NCBI GenBank assembly: GCA_016647705.1
Contig: CM028334.1
Span: forward strand, 2,790,001-2,854,000
Direction of reading: 5' to 3'
DNA: 64,000 bases
Source: Eucommia ulmoides
Lineage: Eukaryota; Streptophyta; Magnoliopsida; Garryales; Eucommiaceae
The position numbers were made by a program, and so were the translations under genes. A model generated the notes under the pieces. That model ran no database searches. It worked only from the letters and a program-made list of their open reading frames with translations, and was not told where the DNA came from. How positions within the stretch are numbered: position 1 is the first letter of the stretch; the number at the start of each line of letters is the position of its first letter. Of the stretch, positions 39,251 through 52,600 are shown in pieces.

Positions 39251-39860
39251 TAATTTTTTAACAAGTCTAATAATTTTGTTAAAAATTCCTATAAAGATTA
39301 TTATAATTTTTTACGTAAATTAAAATTTTAAATTCCACGTGTTACACATTTGGTTCTAGAACATTTTTAAGTTTTCATACTAAGTATCCAAATCATTCTT
39401 CTCCTTCCCTTGTATGAATTGATAGCTAAGTATAGCCGTTACTAGTTTTCTCCCCCCATTGAAGAAGGAGCCGACCTTTTGATTTTTCATTCACCCATTG
39501 AATTAGTTGAAAGAATAGGAAAAATTACACTTTTGTTTCAATCCCGTAAAATTAAAATATTATTAATAATTTTTAATTAAAAAAAAATAATTATGCTTAC
39601 CACGTGACTTTTTAATAAAAACAGAATAATATTTTTTTTCCTAACAGTGCATGAAATTAAAAGTTATTTAGTCTATACAATCAATACGCTATAATTATTT
39701 TTTTAGAAATACAAAATTACTGTAAAAAATTCAAAAGTCGTTGCATGTCATAGAAATTAGTACATTAAAAAAAAAAACCCAGTGATTTTGATGTATTATA
39801 ATAACTATAGACTTCTGAAAAAATTATTGTAATGCGTGGACTGTAAAGGCTAAAAATTTA

Positions 39861-40298
39861 GGCTCCGTTTGGTTACTCTTCCATTTCCTCTATTTTGTTC
39901 CCGCTCTCAAAATTTTGAAATTAATGCACGGAAACACGTTAGGTAATTAAACACGTTTATGTTCTTAAAATTTTGGGAGTATTTCCTAAATTTTTTAAGA
40001 ACATGAAAAACAAATATTGATTCATGTTCACTCCCAAGAAATTATTCCCACCACCACCTCGTTGTCCATCACCACCCACCGGTCACCATACATTTAAAAA
40101 AAAAAAATTACAACTAAACGTGTTTCTTGTTTCTATTCTCATAAATTTAAAAATAAAATAAAATAGAAAACTCTTTTTTATTATCAGAATATTTCAAACA
40201 TGTTTCTATTATCAGAGCATTTCAAAACAGAAACAATTTTTTTATTTTATTTTATAAAAAATAAAAAAAAAAACATTAAACAGACATCACCTAAACGG
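39861..40298. mobile_element. MITE of a third GTTTGGTT family, copy 1
   Basis: Starts GGCTCCGTTTGGTTACTCTT after TTA and contains CACCACCCACCGGTCACCAT in the middle, a block shared with 49823-50266. The right end is degraded. It lies about 230 bp upstream of the PDR promoter. Confidence 0.6.
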
Positions 40299-40523
40299 TC
40301 AAATAGATAATTTGATAATCAACAATTCCCGTTAAAAAATAATTACAAAATTCTAAATGTTTATCTATCCATCCATAAGTCAGATCAGTAGTTACCCCTC
40401 CAATACAAAAAAAAAATTATGCATCAAAAAATTATGCATCATTCGCTTACCATATTTTTCATTTTTTGGCTGTAAATAATAAATTTTCCGGAAAACAGCA
40501 AAAAGTTGTGCGCATTTAAAACC

Positions 40524-40541
40524 GCCGACCACGCCACCGAC
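40524..40541 (+). promoter_or_regulatory. Two DRE/CRT core elements in the PDR promoter
   Basis: GCCGAC at 40524-40529 and ACCGAC at 40536-40541, both RCCGAC cores recognised by DREB/CBF factors. The second lies in CACCGACAT, one base from the classic nine-base DRE TACCGACAT. They are 33-50 bp upstream of the TATA box. Confidence 0.5.
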
Positions 40542-40573
40542 ATTTCGGTACACCACCGCCTGGAGTCGCCCCC

Positions 40574-40580
40574 TATATAA
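40574..40580 (+). promoter_or_regulatory. TATA box of the PDR gene
   Basis: CCCTATATAAACG, 85-91 bp before the start codon, followed by a CT-rich leader. Confidence 0.7.
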
Positions 40581-40664
40581 ACGCCACCTCCCTCCAACTC
40601 CTCCTTCCACCCATCTCCAATTTTCGAGAATTAGTTTTATTTTCGTTGTTCTTCTCTCTCTAAA

Positions 40665-43600
40665 ATGGACGGCGGCGATCTTTATAGAGCCAGTAACAGT
40701 ATTAGAAGAGCACACAGTTTGTCTCGGACTTCACTTGAGGAAGACGACTACGAGGAGGCGCTGAAATGGGCGGCGCTGGAGAAGCTGCCGACGTTCAACC
40801 GGCTGAGCAAAGGGTTGCTTTTGGGATCAAATGGGTCCGCCGGCGAGGTTGATATTCAGAGACTTGGGCTTCAAGAAAAGAGGAATTTGGTCCAACGGCT
40901 AATTGGAGTCCCGGAAATAGATAATGAGAACTTCCTGTTGCAGCTCAAGAACAGAGTCGATAGGTAAGAATGAGTTTAGTTTGATAACACTTTTTTAAAT
41001 GAGTTTGGTTGGACGGAATGGAATGAGAGTGGAATAGAATACAAGAAGTAATAAAATAAAATAAAGAATAGAATGAAATTGTTAATAAAATCACTATTCT
41101 ATTATCTTATTTGGTTGGTATAAAATGAGGAAAAGAATGAAATAGTGAAATATAATAAAATTTTCATTATAACCTTATGAAATTATTATTTCATTCTCTT
41201 GTTTGGTTGGTATGAAGTAAGTGAAGAAATGGAATGAAATATAATAAAAATCTCATTATGCCTTTATTACAAAATTTTATTATATTTTACTATTCCATTC
41301 TTTCTCACATTTTATTATATTACACTATTTCATTCAATTTTAAGTTTTTATTCTCTAATTTCTGTTCTCAATTTTCAGTTTTTATTCTCTAATTTCTATT
41401 TCTCTTCGCAATTTTCAGTTTCCGTTCTCAATTTTCTGTTATCTAATTTTCTGTTTCTGTTCTTAATTTTTCAGTTTTTGTTATCAATTTTCAGTTTCTG
41501 TTCTCAATTTTCTGTTCTTTAAATTTCTATTTTTGTTCTCAATTTTTAATTTATGTTCTCAATTTTCTGTTTTTGTTCTTAATTTTCATTTTTTGTTCTC
41601 AATTTTCAGTTTTCGTCCTCAATTTTATGTTCTCTAATTTTATGTTTTTGTTCTCAATTTTCAGTTTATGTTCTCAATTTTTTGTTTGTATTCCCAATTT
41701 TCTGTTCTCTACTTTCTATTTATGTTCTCTAATTTTTTTTCTGTTTTTAATTTTTATTCTCAATTTTCAAAGGCTTAAATATAAGGATTATTATGTAATT
41801 TAAGATGTTGATTCCATTGGGTTGAAATTCCATTTCATCCCATCTCAAATGGAATCTCATTCCACTCTATTTCATTCCAATTGAATCACAAAAGTGATTC
41901 CATTGGAGAACCAAACAACGGAATAAGAATCGATGGTGGAATGTGATTCCATTTCGCCCTCGATTCCGTCCAACCAAACATGCCGTAATGAAAGTAAATG
42001 AGAACAAAAAACGTGTTTACCAAATGCGGAAAAAAAAATCAAGAAATAGAAACAATAACCAAACAGGGCCTAGACCCCCACCTAGGAGTCTCACAAGATA
42101 ACCACTAGGTTAAAAGTCTTGTTTGGCTTGAGGATTTTTTTATAACTATAAAAAACTCAAAAAAACAAAAAAAAAAAAAAGAAAAACCACTAGTTTTTGC
42201 TCTTGTAAAAAAAAAAAAAAAGTATTTTTATTTGGTGAGGTTTGCAGATTGTCCTTGAAACAAGTTATTTATAATTTTTTATACTCATTTTTTCCCCATA
42301 TTATTTGTTTCTTATTCTTCACTTAATATCAATTTGATCGAATCTATCGAGTTTAATGATTATTACATATGCAATTTGTATTTGATATTATATTTTTTTC
42401 ACTAAAAATATTGATAAAGACAAACAAATAAGCCCATAAAGAATAAAAATTAAATTGTTCCATAAATATAATTAAAAAAATAAAAAATAAAAAATAGAGG
42501 ACTACATAATAAGAATTTTTTTTTTGAATTTTAAAAGTACTTTTTCATAGAGCGAAAAATAAAAAATTACTTAAAAAAACATTATAAATTCTTGTCAATA
42601 TTTATTTTAATTTTTTTAAATATAATTCATGAATATGATGATTTAATTTTGTTTTAATGTTTGGTTTGGATTTGATCAGGGTTGGAATATCTTTACCCAA
42701 TATTGAAGTCAGATTTGAGCATATGAATGTTGATGCTGAAGTGTATGTAGGAAGCAGAGCCATGCCTACACTCATCAACTTTATATTTGACATAGTAGAG
42801 GTTTGAAAATTCTATTTTTTGTCGTTAAGTACCCGTTTGGCGCACAGTTCGAAAACACTGAAATCGATATTTCAATTTTTTTTTTTTTTTTTTTTTTGGA
42901 TTTTCAAACTGCGATTTGAAGTCTCCAAATGGGTCTTTAACGCGTTCTTAACTAGGGGCGGAGCTATTAAGGGTTCGGGTAGGACTTGAGCTCCCTCAAC
43001 TTTTGAATTTTTTTACTATTATCCCTGTATTTTTATAAAAATAATCAATTAAAATCCCTTAAAATTTCTTATTTTTGTCTGGAGCTCAAATCTTGCGGTT
43101 TATTATTCACCCAATTCACTTACAACTGTAACTTTTTGAAAAATCTAGTAATTATGTCAGAAGTCCAAAGTTACTGCACTACATAAAAGTCAACTGCAAA
43201 AAAAAATTATGTAAAAAATTATAGTGAATTTCATGCAGTGCAGTAATTTTGGATTTCAGAAAAAAATTACTGTAGCGCGTGAACTGTATGGGTAAAAATT
43301 TTAAATTGAGGATAAATTGTCTTTTACCCATCTACTTTGTCTAATTATCACTTTAACCCCTTCACTTCAAAAAGTTACACTTTACCTAATTCTACTTTTG
43401 AACAAAACGAGAAACTACTTTTTTTTCCCGTTTAATTTAATGAAATATACTTAAAAATTAAATCAAAATTAAAATAAATGAGCAATTTCGTCTATTTCAT
43501 CTAAAAATTGGATGAAAAATTTAATTCTATCAATTTTTAAGTATTTTTGTTAATTTAAACGGGAAAAAAATTAATTTCTCACTTTATTCAAAATTAGAAG

Positions 43601-46600
43601 TAGGTAAAATATAACCTTTTGAAGTGGAGGGTAATAAAGTGATAATTAGGCAAAATGAAAAGAGGTAAAAGGCAATTATCCTTAAATTTATGGATTATCC
43701 ACTAACCATCCTAAAATTTTACGTAAACCCGTGAATTATAAAAATATCTAATAAACTTTCTAAAAAAATTTAGCCCCCTCCTCTCAACCAATTTTCGGGA
43801 TCCACCGCTATTCTTAACTTTTTTTTTTCTCCGGTTTTAACTTGTTTATACGTTGTAAAGGGTTTCTTTAGATATATCATTCCAAGTCGAAAAAAGCATT
43901 TATCGATTCTTCACGACGCGAGTGGAATCATCAAGCCACGCAGGTAAGAAAAAATTAAAAATAAATGTTGCTTCATCTTATCAATTTTTCAAAAAAAATC
44001 CCATTAATTTGTACTCTCATATCGAATTTTCTTCATTTTTTATTTTTACAGAATGACATTGCTATTAGGTCCTCCAAGTTCTGGAAAAACTACACTGATG
44101 CTGGCATTGGCCGGGAAGCTCGACCCCTCCCTAAAGGTAAAAAATGCCTCTCAACTTTATGTTTTCTTCAGTTCAGTCCATGAACTTTCGCATGATACAA
44201 ATTTCTAACTCTGGAAATGGCAGTTTTCCGGGAGGGTGACTTACAACGGTCATAGCCTAAACGAGTTTGTACCCCAAAGAACCGCTGCATATATCAGCCA
44301 ACACGATGTTCATATGGGCGAAATGACTGTGAGGGAAACATTAGCATTCTCCGCCAGATGTCAAGGTGTCGGATCTCGTTATGGTTAGTTAATTCAGTTT
44401 ATTACTTGATTGTTTTTTCATTTTTTTTAAATTTTATTTTTATAAGACGTGAAAATTCTCGGCGTTAAAACTTTTGCAGAGATGTTAGCGGAGTTGTCAA
44501 GAAGAGAGAAAGCTGCTAACATTAAGCCTAATCCCGATATCGATGTGTTCATGAAGGCGAGTGAAGATTTTTGATAAGAAATATGTAAAAAAAAAAAAAA
44601 AAAACACTCTTAAAACTCAATTATTTTTGTCTGAAAAAAATGTTTCATTTAGTGTTTTTGTTAGTGCAGGCTGCAGCATCAGAAGGGCAAGAGGCAAATG
44701 TGATTACCGATTACGTGCTGAAGGTATTTTTTTTTCGTTCTAAGTACCCGTTTGGAGACGCTCCAAACGAGGGCATCGAAAAAATTGTTTTTCTCGAATT
44801 TGCCAAACAAGTACTAAAGTTTTTTTTTTTTTTTTTAAAAAAAAAAAACAGGTTTTGGGACTGGAAATGTGCGCGGATACTATGGTAGGGGACGAAATGA
44901 TAAGGGGTATCTCTGGCGGTCAAAGAAAACGTGTCACAACTGGTATCAGATAAAATTAATTTTTTTTAGTATAAAAAAGTGAAAAAAGACTATTGATAAC
45001 TAGTGACATTCAACAGGCGAGATGTTGGTTGGACCGGCCGAGGCGTTTTTTATGGATGAAATATCGACTGGTTTGGATAGTTCAACAACTTTCCAAATTG
45101 TGAATTGTCTCAGACAATTCATTCATATACTCGAAGGAACCGCTCTAATCTCTCTCCTTCAGCCTGCACCCGAGACGTTTGATCTATTTGATGATATCAT
45201 CCTCCTATCCGACGGCCAGATCGTATACCAAGGGCCCCGAGAGAACGTGCTACAATTTTTCGAAACAATGGGGTTCAGGTGCCCGGAGAGAAAAGGCGTC
45301 GCGGACTTCTTGCAAGAAGTATGTATGGAAAAAAATAGCGTTGAATTCTCGCAATTAATAATTGGTTTGGCAACGCTTTACCCCTGTGTGGTTTGATCTA
45401 ATTGACTTTACCCTCTGTAATATTTTCGTAAGTGCTTACAAAATACTATACAAGATAAAGTGCAATTCGGTCAAATCACAGAAGATAAAGTGCCATTAAC
45501 TCTTAAAATTTTTTGTTGGGGTTATTACTATATAGTCCTCTATTTGTTTTTTAATCCCGCTTTTAGAGCAAGTTATTTTTTAATTCTAACTTATTTTTTA
45601 GTCTTACCAGTATTTTAATTGAATTTAACTTTACTGTTGAATACAAATTCAACATGTAGTTGATATTAACTAAAGCACTAAAACCATATTCAAACGATTA
45701 TAAAATAAAGAGAAGAAAAAACGAGATAAAAAATTAGGGGTTCTTAGTGTACAATACTCAACTTTTGTTTTTTTAGTATTTTTTTTTTCCTATTTATAGA
45801 GAAACTTATTTCTAGTCCAAATGATTTATTTTGAATTAACATTTATTCTTAAGTTAACATTAACGATGAGACCGACTTATTTAACATTAACTATGTCACC
45901 TAGACCTAGGGATAGGAACGGTTCAGGTTTAGGCTAGCTTTATTAGAAACCAAAACCGTTAGATATATATTAAATCCAGAATCGAACCCTAAACCGTCAG
46001 TTTTTAGAAACCAGTTTTCAAATTGAATTGGTTAATTTTATATAAAATTAAAACCAAATCCGTAAAGCCGCAAACCCATTAATGTTTTTTTTTTTTTTAT
46101 ATATATATATTTATTAATTTTTTCTAGCAATGCAAGTTCGTAAAATTGTAAGCACAATAACAATTGAAATATAAATCATAAATTCCAAACAAAATCAAAA
46201 CTAAACCACAAAATCATTAATTGTTGCAATAAACATCCAAAACAGGATTAAAGTACAACACAAAGTTCACTTGTAAAAAAAAAAAAAAAAAAAAAAGTTA
46301 ATAGTGTAAATAGGGGTAATATATATATACACACACACACATACATACATATGAATCTAAAATAACAGAAATGAGGTTCCGTTACGCAGTTTCGTTTCAA
46401 GGTTATTATCCCAAAACCAAAACTGTTTTGGTCTTCAATTCTGAAACCAAAACCATTTGACCGGTTTCAAAACTGAACTATGCGGTTCGGTTTGGTTCGG
46501 TCACCCACTGGTTCGAGTTCAATTGCCATTCCTAATGACATCCACCGCCGGACTGCTATTGCTTGTTACCAAACTCCGACCTCCATTATTACACCGCCGG

Positions 46601-49600
46601 CCTGGCTAGTTAGACCTCCTCTGTCAATTGCCAAAATCCATAGCCTCAGTCACTGGATCTCTGACCACTAGTGGTCAGTCGATTGCCAGACCGCCGACCA
46701 TTGACTACCATCACCAACAACCACATCAAATACAAATTCCATATCTTATTAACGTGAACTCAGTAAACTCAATCTAGTTAATGTTAACTAAAAGACTAAA
46801 AAATTGGAAAAAAAAAAACTAAGGTTAAAATAATATGATTGAGTAGTTTTAAGGACAATCTACTAGATTTCTCATTTTTTTTTCTGCATTTTTTTTGAAG
46901 GTGACTTCAAAGAAAGATCAAAAGCAATATTGGGCACGGAACAAGGAGCCTTACAATTTCGTAACAGTCACCGAATTCGCCGAGGCGTTTCGGTTATTTC
47001 ATGTCGGAAGGAGACTCGAAGAAGAGCTCAATTCGCCGTTCGAAAAGAGCAAAAGCCATCCGGCCGCTTTGTCAACCGAAAAGTACGGTGTTAGCAAGAA
47101 GGACCTCCTCAAAGCCTGCATTTCAAGAGAACTCTTGCTCATGAAGAGAAACTCCTTTGTCTACTTCTTCAAGCTCAGCCAAGTGAGTCTAACCCTATAT
47201 AAAACTCTCTCTAGGGAGCGTTTGACAACGCTTATAACAAAAAAAAAGTACTTTTACGTAAAAGCGAACACAAAAATAGTGTGTTTTAAAACCACTTTTT
47301 ACTTAAAAAACGTTATCAAACTGTTCCTGAAGTTTTAAAAATGCGTTGTTTACAAAAAAAAATGTTTTTTAATCTTGTTTCAGATTTCGATTATGGCGGT
47401 TATTTGTATGACGCTTTTCTTAAGAACAGAGATGCATCGGGATTCAATGACCGATGGGCTGATATACTTGGGTGCTTTGTTCTTTGGGCTCCTTATGATC
47501 ATGTTCAACGGTATGTCGGAGATAGGGATGACCATTGTTAAGCTTCCCGTCTTTTACAAGCAAAGGGACCTCTTGTTCTATCCGCCATGGGCATATGCTC
47601 TTCCAACATGGATCCTTAAAATCCCTTTCTCATTCGTTGAAGCAGCCGTTTGGGTCTTCATTACTTACTATGTTGTTGGATTTGATCCGAACGTCGGAAG
47701 GTGAAGAACGAAAAAAGTTCATAATTTCGATTAATAATTTTTTTTAGCGGCCATTTGATTCTCTAAATTATCTTATTTTTGATGAATTAATTCGTATATT
47801 TTTTCATTTACACGAGAAAATTTCACCTGAACTAGAATTAAAATGGTTGGACAGATAATTTAGAAAATTGTTCTTAATTCTTTGCCGATGCATAGAATGC
47901 AATATGCATTTTGCACTATACATTGTGCAAAAACCTTGCCAATGCACTTGGCCATTCTTCTTGTTCTGCTGCAAACAGTCGACAACCCTAAGGAAGCCGT
48001 CGGCCAAATCAGTCCGGTTTAAACCATTTGAGTCTACTGTCCGTACCGCTCGACCGACCTAGTCAAATGGTCGAGCTTTACACCTTTTCTCAATTATCTA
48101 ATACTATGTCTGATACGGTTGACCGTTTCAAGCAGTATTTGACAAATTTGACCCCACACCTAATTTTAGCATTGTTCTCGATGAAAAGAACGGAAATAAT
48201 TTTAGTAAGAGAACATAAACACTAAAGTATAATAATTCATAAATTGACTAGTTTGTGAATTGAAAGACAAGCGAATGGGCCCTTAGTAATGATTCTGACG
48301 AAAAGAGTGTTTTTTTTTATTCCAGGTTTTTTAAGCAGTATTTGCTGCTATTATTTGTTGGTCAAATGGCTTCTGCATTGTTTCGATCTATTGCAGCGAT
48401 TGGACGGACTATGGTTGTCGCGAATACGTTCGGATCGTTTACTTTGTTATTGTTTGTCGCATTGGGCGGTTTCATCTTATCTCGAGGTACGTATTCGATT
48501 TTTGAAATTTTTTCCAAGGAATTACAACTGCGCTCCAAACGAGTCCTTAATGTTGTGATTTTTATTCTCTATAGATCTAAATCTATAACACCTTAATCAA
48601 CATGTCAAATCACCAAGAATTCTAATGTACACGTAAATTACGTACCTGGATCTGTTGCAATCAATTGACTTCTGATGCGGAATCTTGTGACAATCGATCA
48701 CGAGAAGAATACGGATCGAGAGGGTACGTAGTCTTCTTCAACCAAATCTCCAGATTTTTTCAATGGGATTTGCGATTCACTTCCAGATGGGGAGAAGTGA
48801 GCCGTCAAGACGATTTGGTATATCGAAGACCATAACCCTAATATTATTATGTATTTATATGATGTGATTAGGATACCCAAATTAATTAGATCACTTAATT
48901 TTAGCCCATTAAATTTAAATAACAAATATAATTGTGTTGATAATATGTTGACCAAAATTAAAACCAGCAAGAGTTGTATGCTTGCAGAGGATGTGAAGAA
49001 ATGGTGGATATGGGGTTACTGGATATCGCCATTGATGTATGCTCAGAACGCAATTGTGGTGAACGAATTTCTCTCCCATAGTTGGAGACATGTAAGTTCT
49101 TCGCGGGTTTTTTAAGGCGTCGTTTGGATGATCCGAAAAAAGAAACAAAATCATGATTTTAATTTTTTTTTTTTTTGAAGGTACTTCCATCAACCGGGGA
49201 GCCACTGGGAATCTCAGTCCTGAAATCCAGAAGTTTTTTTACTGAATCATATTGGTATTGGTTGGGAGTTGGGGCCATGTTTGGATTCATGCTTCTGTTT
49301 AATCTCTGCTTCACTCTGGCTCTAACTTATCTTAACCGTTGGTTCTTCTTTCCCTTTGGTTTCTCCTTTTTGAAAACACTCGAAAATAAGACCGCGTTTG
49401 GTTTTATGGAATTGGAAGTCCTGGAATTCGAATTCGAAAGAAAGGGTTCATTTCTGTTGAATCCCAGATCGCTCGTGTTACCTGATCCTGACCTATATAT
49501 AAAGCCTAGGGTAGGCGTTTTTTGAGAGTCAGTCAGGCCGATTGGGTTTTCTACAATTTCTAATTCTAATTCCGAGCCTCCTAATTCCTTACAACCAAAT

Positions 49601-52600
49601 GCGTCCTAAGAGCGATTGTAGTAAAAAGTGTTCATAATTTTGCAGCGTTTGGCAAGTCTCGAGCAATTAGTCCGAATGAGAGCCAACCGGAGGAAAATGA
49701 TGCGAATTCGTTTGCTCATGAATCCGATCAAAGGCGGAAAAAGGGAATGATTCTTCCGTTTGAACCGCATTCGATAACGTTTGATGAAATTATGTACTCT
49801 GTCGACATGCCACAGGTTCTAAGGCTCTATTTGGTTCAAAAAATTCTACTCTGTTTGGTTACTGTTTCTATTCTCTGATTTTTGTTCTTGCTTCTAAATT
49901 TTTAAGATTAATGTACAAAAATATGTTTCTGTTCCTAAATTTTTTAGAGTAATTTAGGATTAATTCTTGAATTTCTTAAGAATCTGAGAAACAAAAAAAT
50001 ATGGATTCTCATTCACTCCCACAAAACTATTCATCGGCCACAAAACTATCACCCCATGGCCACCACCATCACCTGTCGGTCACCATACATTTAAAGAGGA
50101 AAAAAATTGAACAAATATTATAATCAAACATGTTTCTTGTTTTTGTTCTCATAAATTAAATGAAACAATTTCAAAATAATGGTTGTTATCAAACAAAAAT
50201 TTTATTTTATATTCCAATTTATTGGACTTAGAAACAGAAAAACAGAAACACTAACCAAACGGCACCAAAGTTTTTGGAATCATAAAAATGAGTTTTTTAT
50301 TTTTAGTTTTTTCAGGAAATGAAAGATAGGGGGGCTGAAGGAGATAGATTGGTGCTCCTGAAAGGAGTGACCGGAGCTTTTAGGCCGGGCGTTCTGACGG
50401 CTCTGATGGGAGTGAGTGGTGCCGGAAAAACAACTTTAATGGATGTTTTGGCCGGAAGAAAAACCGGCGGGCTTATTCAGGGGAATATTCGAGTTTCCGG
50501 CAATCCAAAAAAGCATGAAACGTTTGCTCGGATATCTGGATACTGTGAACAAAACGATATTCACTCTCCTCATGTTACCGTGCATGAGTCCTTGATTTAC
50601 TCTGCTTGGCTTCGTTTGCCTCCAGAAGTTGATTCAGAAACAAAAAGGGTTTGTATTTTATCCGAAACGCTTTTCTCATTTGGTGGTTTGGAACAGAAAT
50701 CTGGGAACTGGGAACATTTCTGTTCTTTTTAGTGGTTGAGATTTGACTGTTAAATTTAACGGAAAATTGTTTGAACCACATGGATATTACAAGGGATATT
50801 TTTGACATAGCTAACTGGAATCTACAGATGTTCGTCGAGGAGGTGATGGAGCTTGTGGAGCTGAACCCATTGAGGGAGGCTCTAGTAGGGCTACCCGGTG
50901 TGAGCGGCCTATCGACCGAGCAGCGAAAGCGGCTAACCATTGCAGTCGAGCTGGTGGCGAACCCGTCCATTATATTCATGGACGAGCCAACCTCCGGGCT
51001 CGATGCTCGAGCCGCTGCAATCGTGATGAGAGCAGTCAGGAACACCGTCAATACTGGAAGAACCGTTGTGTGCACCATCCATCAACCCAGCATCGACATT
51101 TTCGAAGCCTTCGATGAGGTTATTAAAATAAAATAAAATTATAATACTCTTTTTTTTTTTTTTCTTTTCTTCCAAGATTTGTTTTCTTGATATGGATTCG
51201 AATGTAGTTACTTCTGCTTAAGCGAGGAGGAGAAGAGATATACGTGGGGCCGCTCGGTAGCCATTCCCGTCAGATGATAAACTATTTTGAGGTAAGACCA
51301 TGAATTTCAGATAAAAAAAGGCGTTCTTATTATACAGTACTCGATTTTCGGTTTGCGGATAATGTTTTTTAAAGTACTAGAAGAAATAATTGAAAAAATA
51401 AAATATCCAATATGATTCCACAATATTTACTTTACTTTCTCGAAGTCTAGCCAATTAAAAAGATCTTCTGATTTTCTCTAGTAAAAAAATTTCTTTTTAG
51501 GTGAATAGGTTTTATTTCATAAAATATAAAAATCGAACAAATAGAAAACTATTATTTATTTATTTATTTATTTAAGGAAGTACTTTTATTTTTTCGATTT
51601 AAAAAGTTAGGTGGCATTTAATAACCGTTTCTGTTTCCATTCTAGTAATGGGATGGGAATGGGATGGAAATTTTATTTTCTTTTTGGAAGTAAAATCGCG
51701 TTTGATAACGATAATTTTTTTTTTTTGTTTTGGGAAGAGAATCGCGTTTGGTAACGATTTTATCCTAAAATCAATTTTTTTTTTTTTTTTGAGATTTTGT
51801 TTTTTGGCTGGCGGCGCCGGAAGTTTCCAGGTGGCCGGCGGCGGCGGTGACCGGCCGGTGATGCCGTAGGTGACCGACGACGGTCGCCGGAGATGACTGC
51901 CGGCGGCGGATGGTGGCCAGCGCCGGCGGGAGGCAGTGGACGGTGGTCGGCCGACGGATGAACAGTAGAATTGGTTTTGAGAATGGAATGAGAATTATGA
52001 GAAACAACTTTTTTTGTTTCTCATTTCTTAAGAAAAAAATGGGCACAATTCTCAAATGGGAATGGAATGGAAACGAAAACAAAAATTACCAAACGTTATT
52101 CTCAAACAGAATTCCCAAAAATCTAGGAATGGAATGGAAAATTCTGGAATGGAAACGGTTATCAAATAGGTCTTGCTTTTTTAAACCTGAAAACAAATAC
52201 TATTTTTATTTTTAATTATTTTTTTGCTTAAGCATTTTTGAACGGTGCCCTATTTTTGAGAGGTTTTTTGCTTTACCTCTGAAGTTTAGGAGAAATCTCA
52301 CTTTAATCTGAATCGTGTTAAGTCAGTATAAATCGACAACTCCATCAATTTTTAAGACAGAAATCAGTCACGCTTCGAATATGGAATCACCCGCGTGGGT
52401 GAATTCAATCATAATAAAAATCGGAAGGATTGACTTGACATGATTTAGTACAAAGTTTAATTTGTTCAAATTAAAAGACATGGACTAAAGTGAGATTTTT
52501 CTGAAATTTCAGGGGTAGAAAGTGAACAAATCTCTATTTCTTAAGTTATTACCAAAATTTTAGTTAAGTGTCAAACACAAATTAAACACTTAATTTATAT

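Noticed and set aside
50575-51078. 167-codon open frame on the minus strand
   Set aside because: It is antisense to PDR exons 16-17, whose coding sequence is certain.
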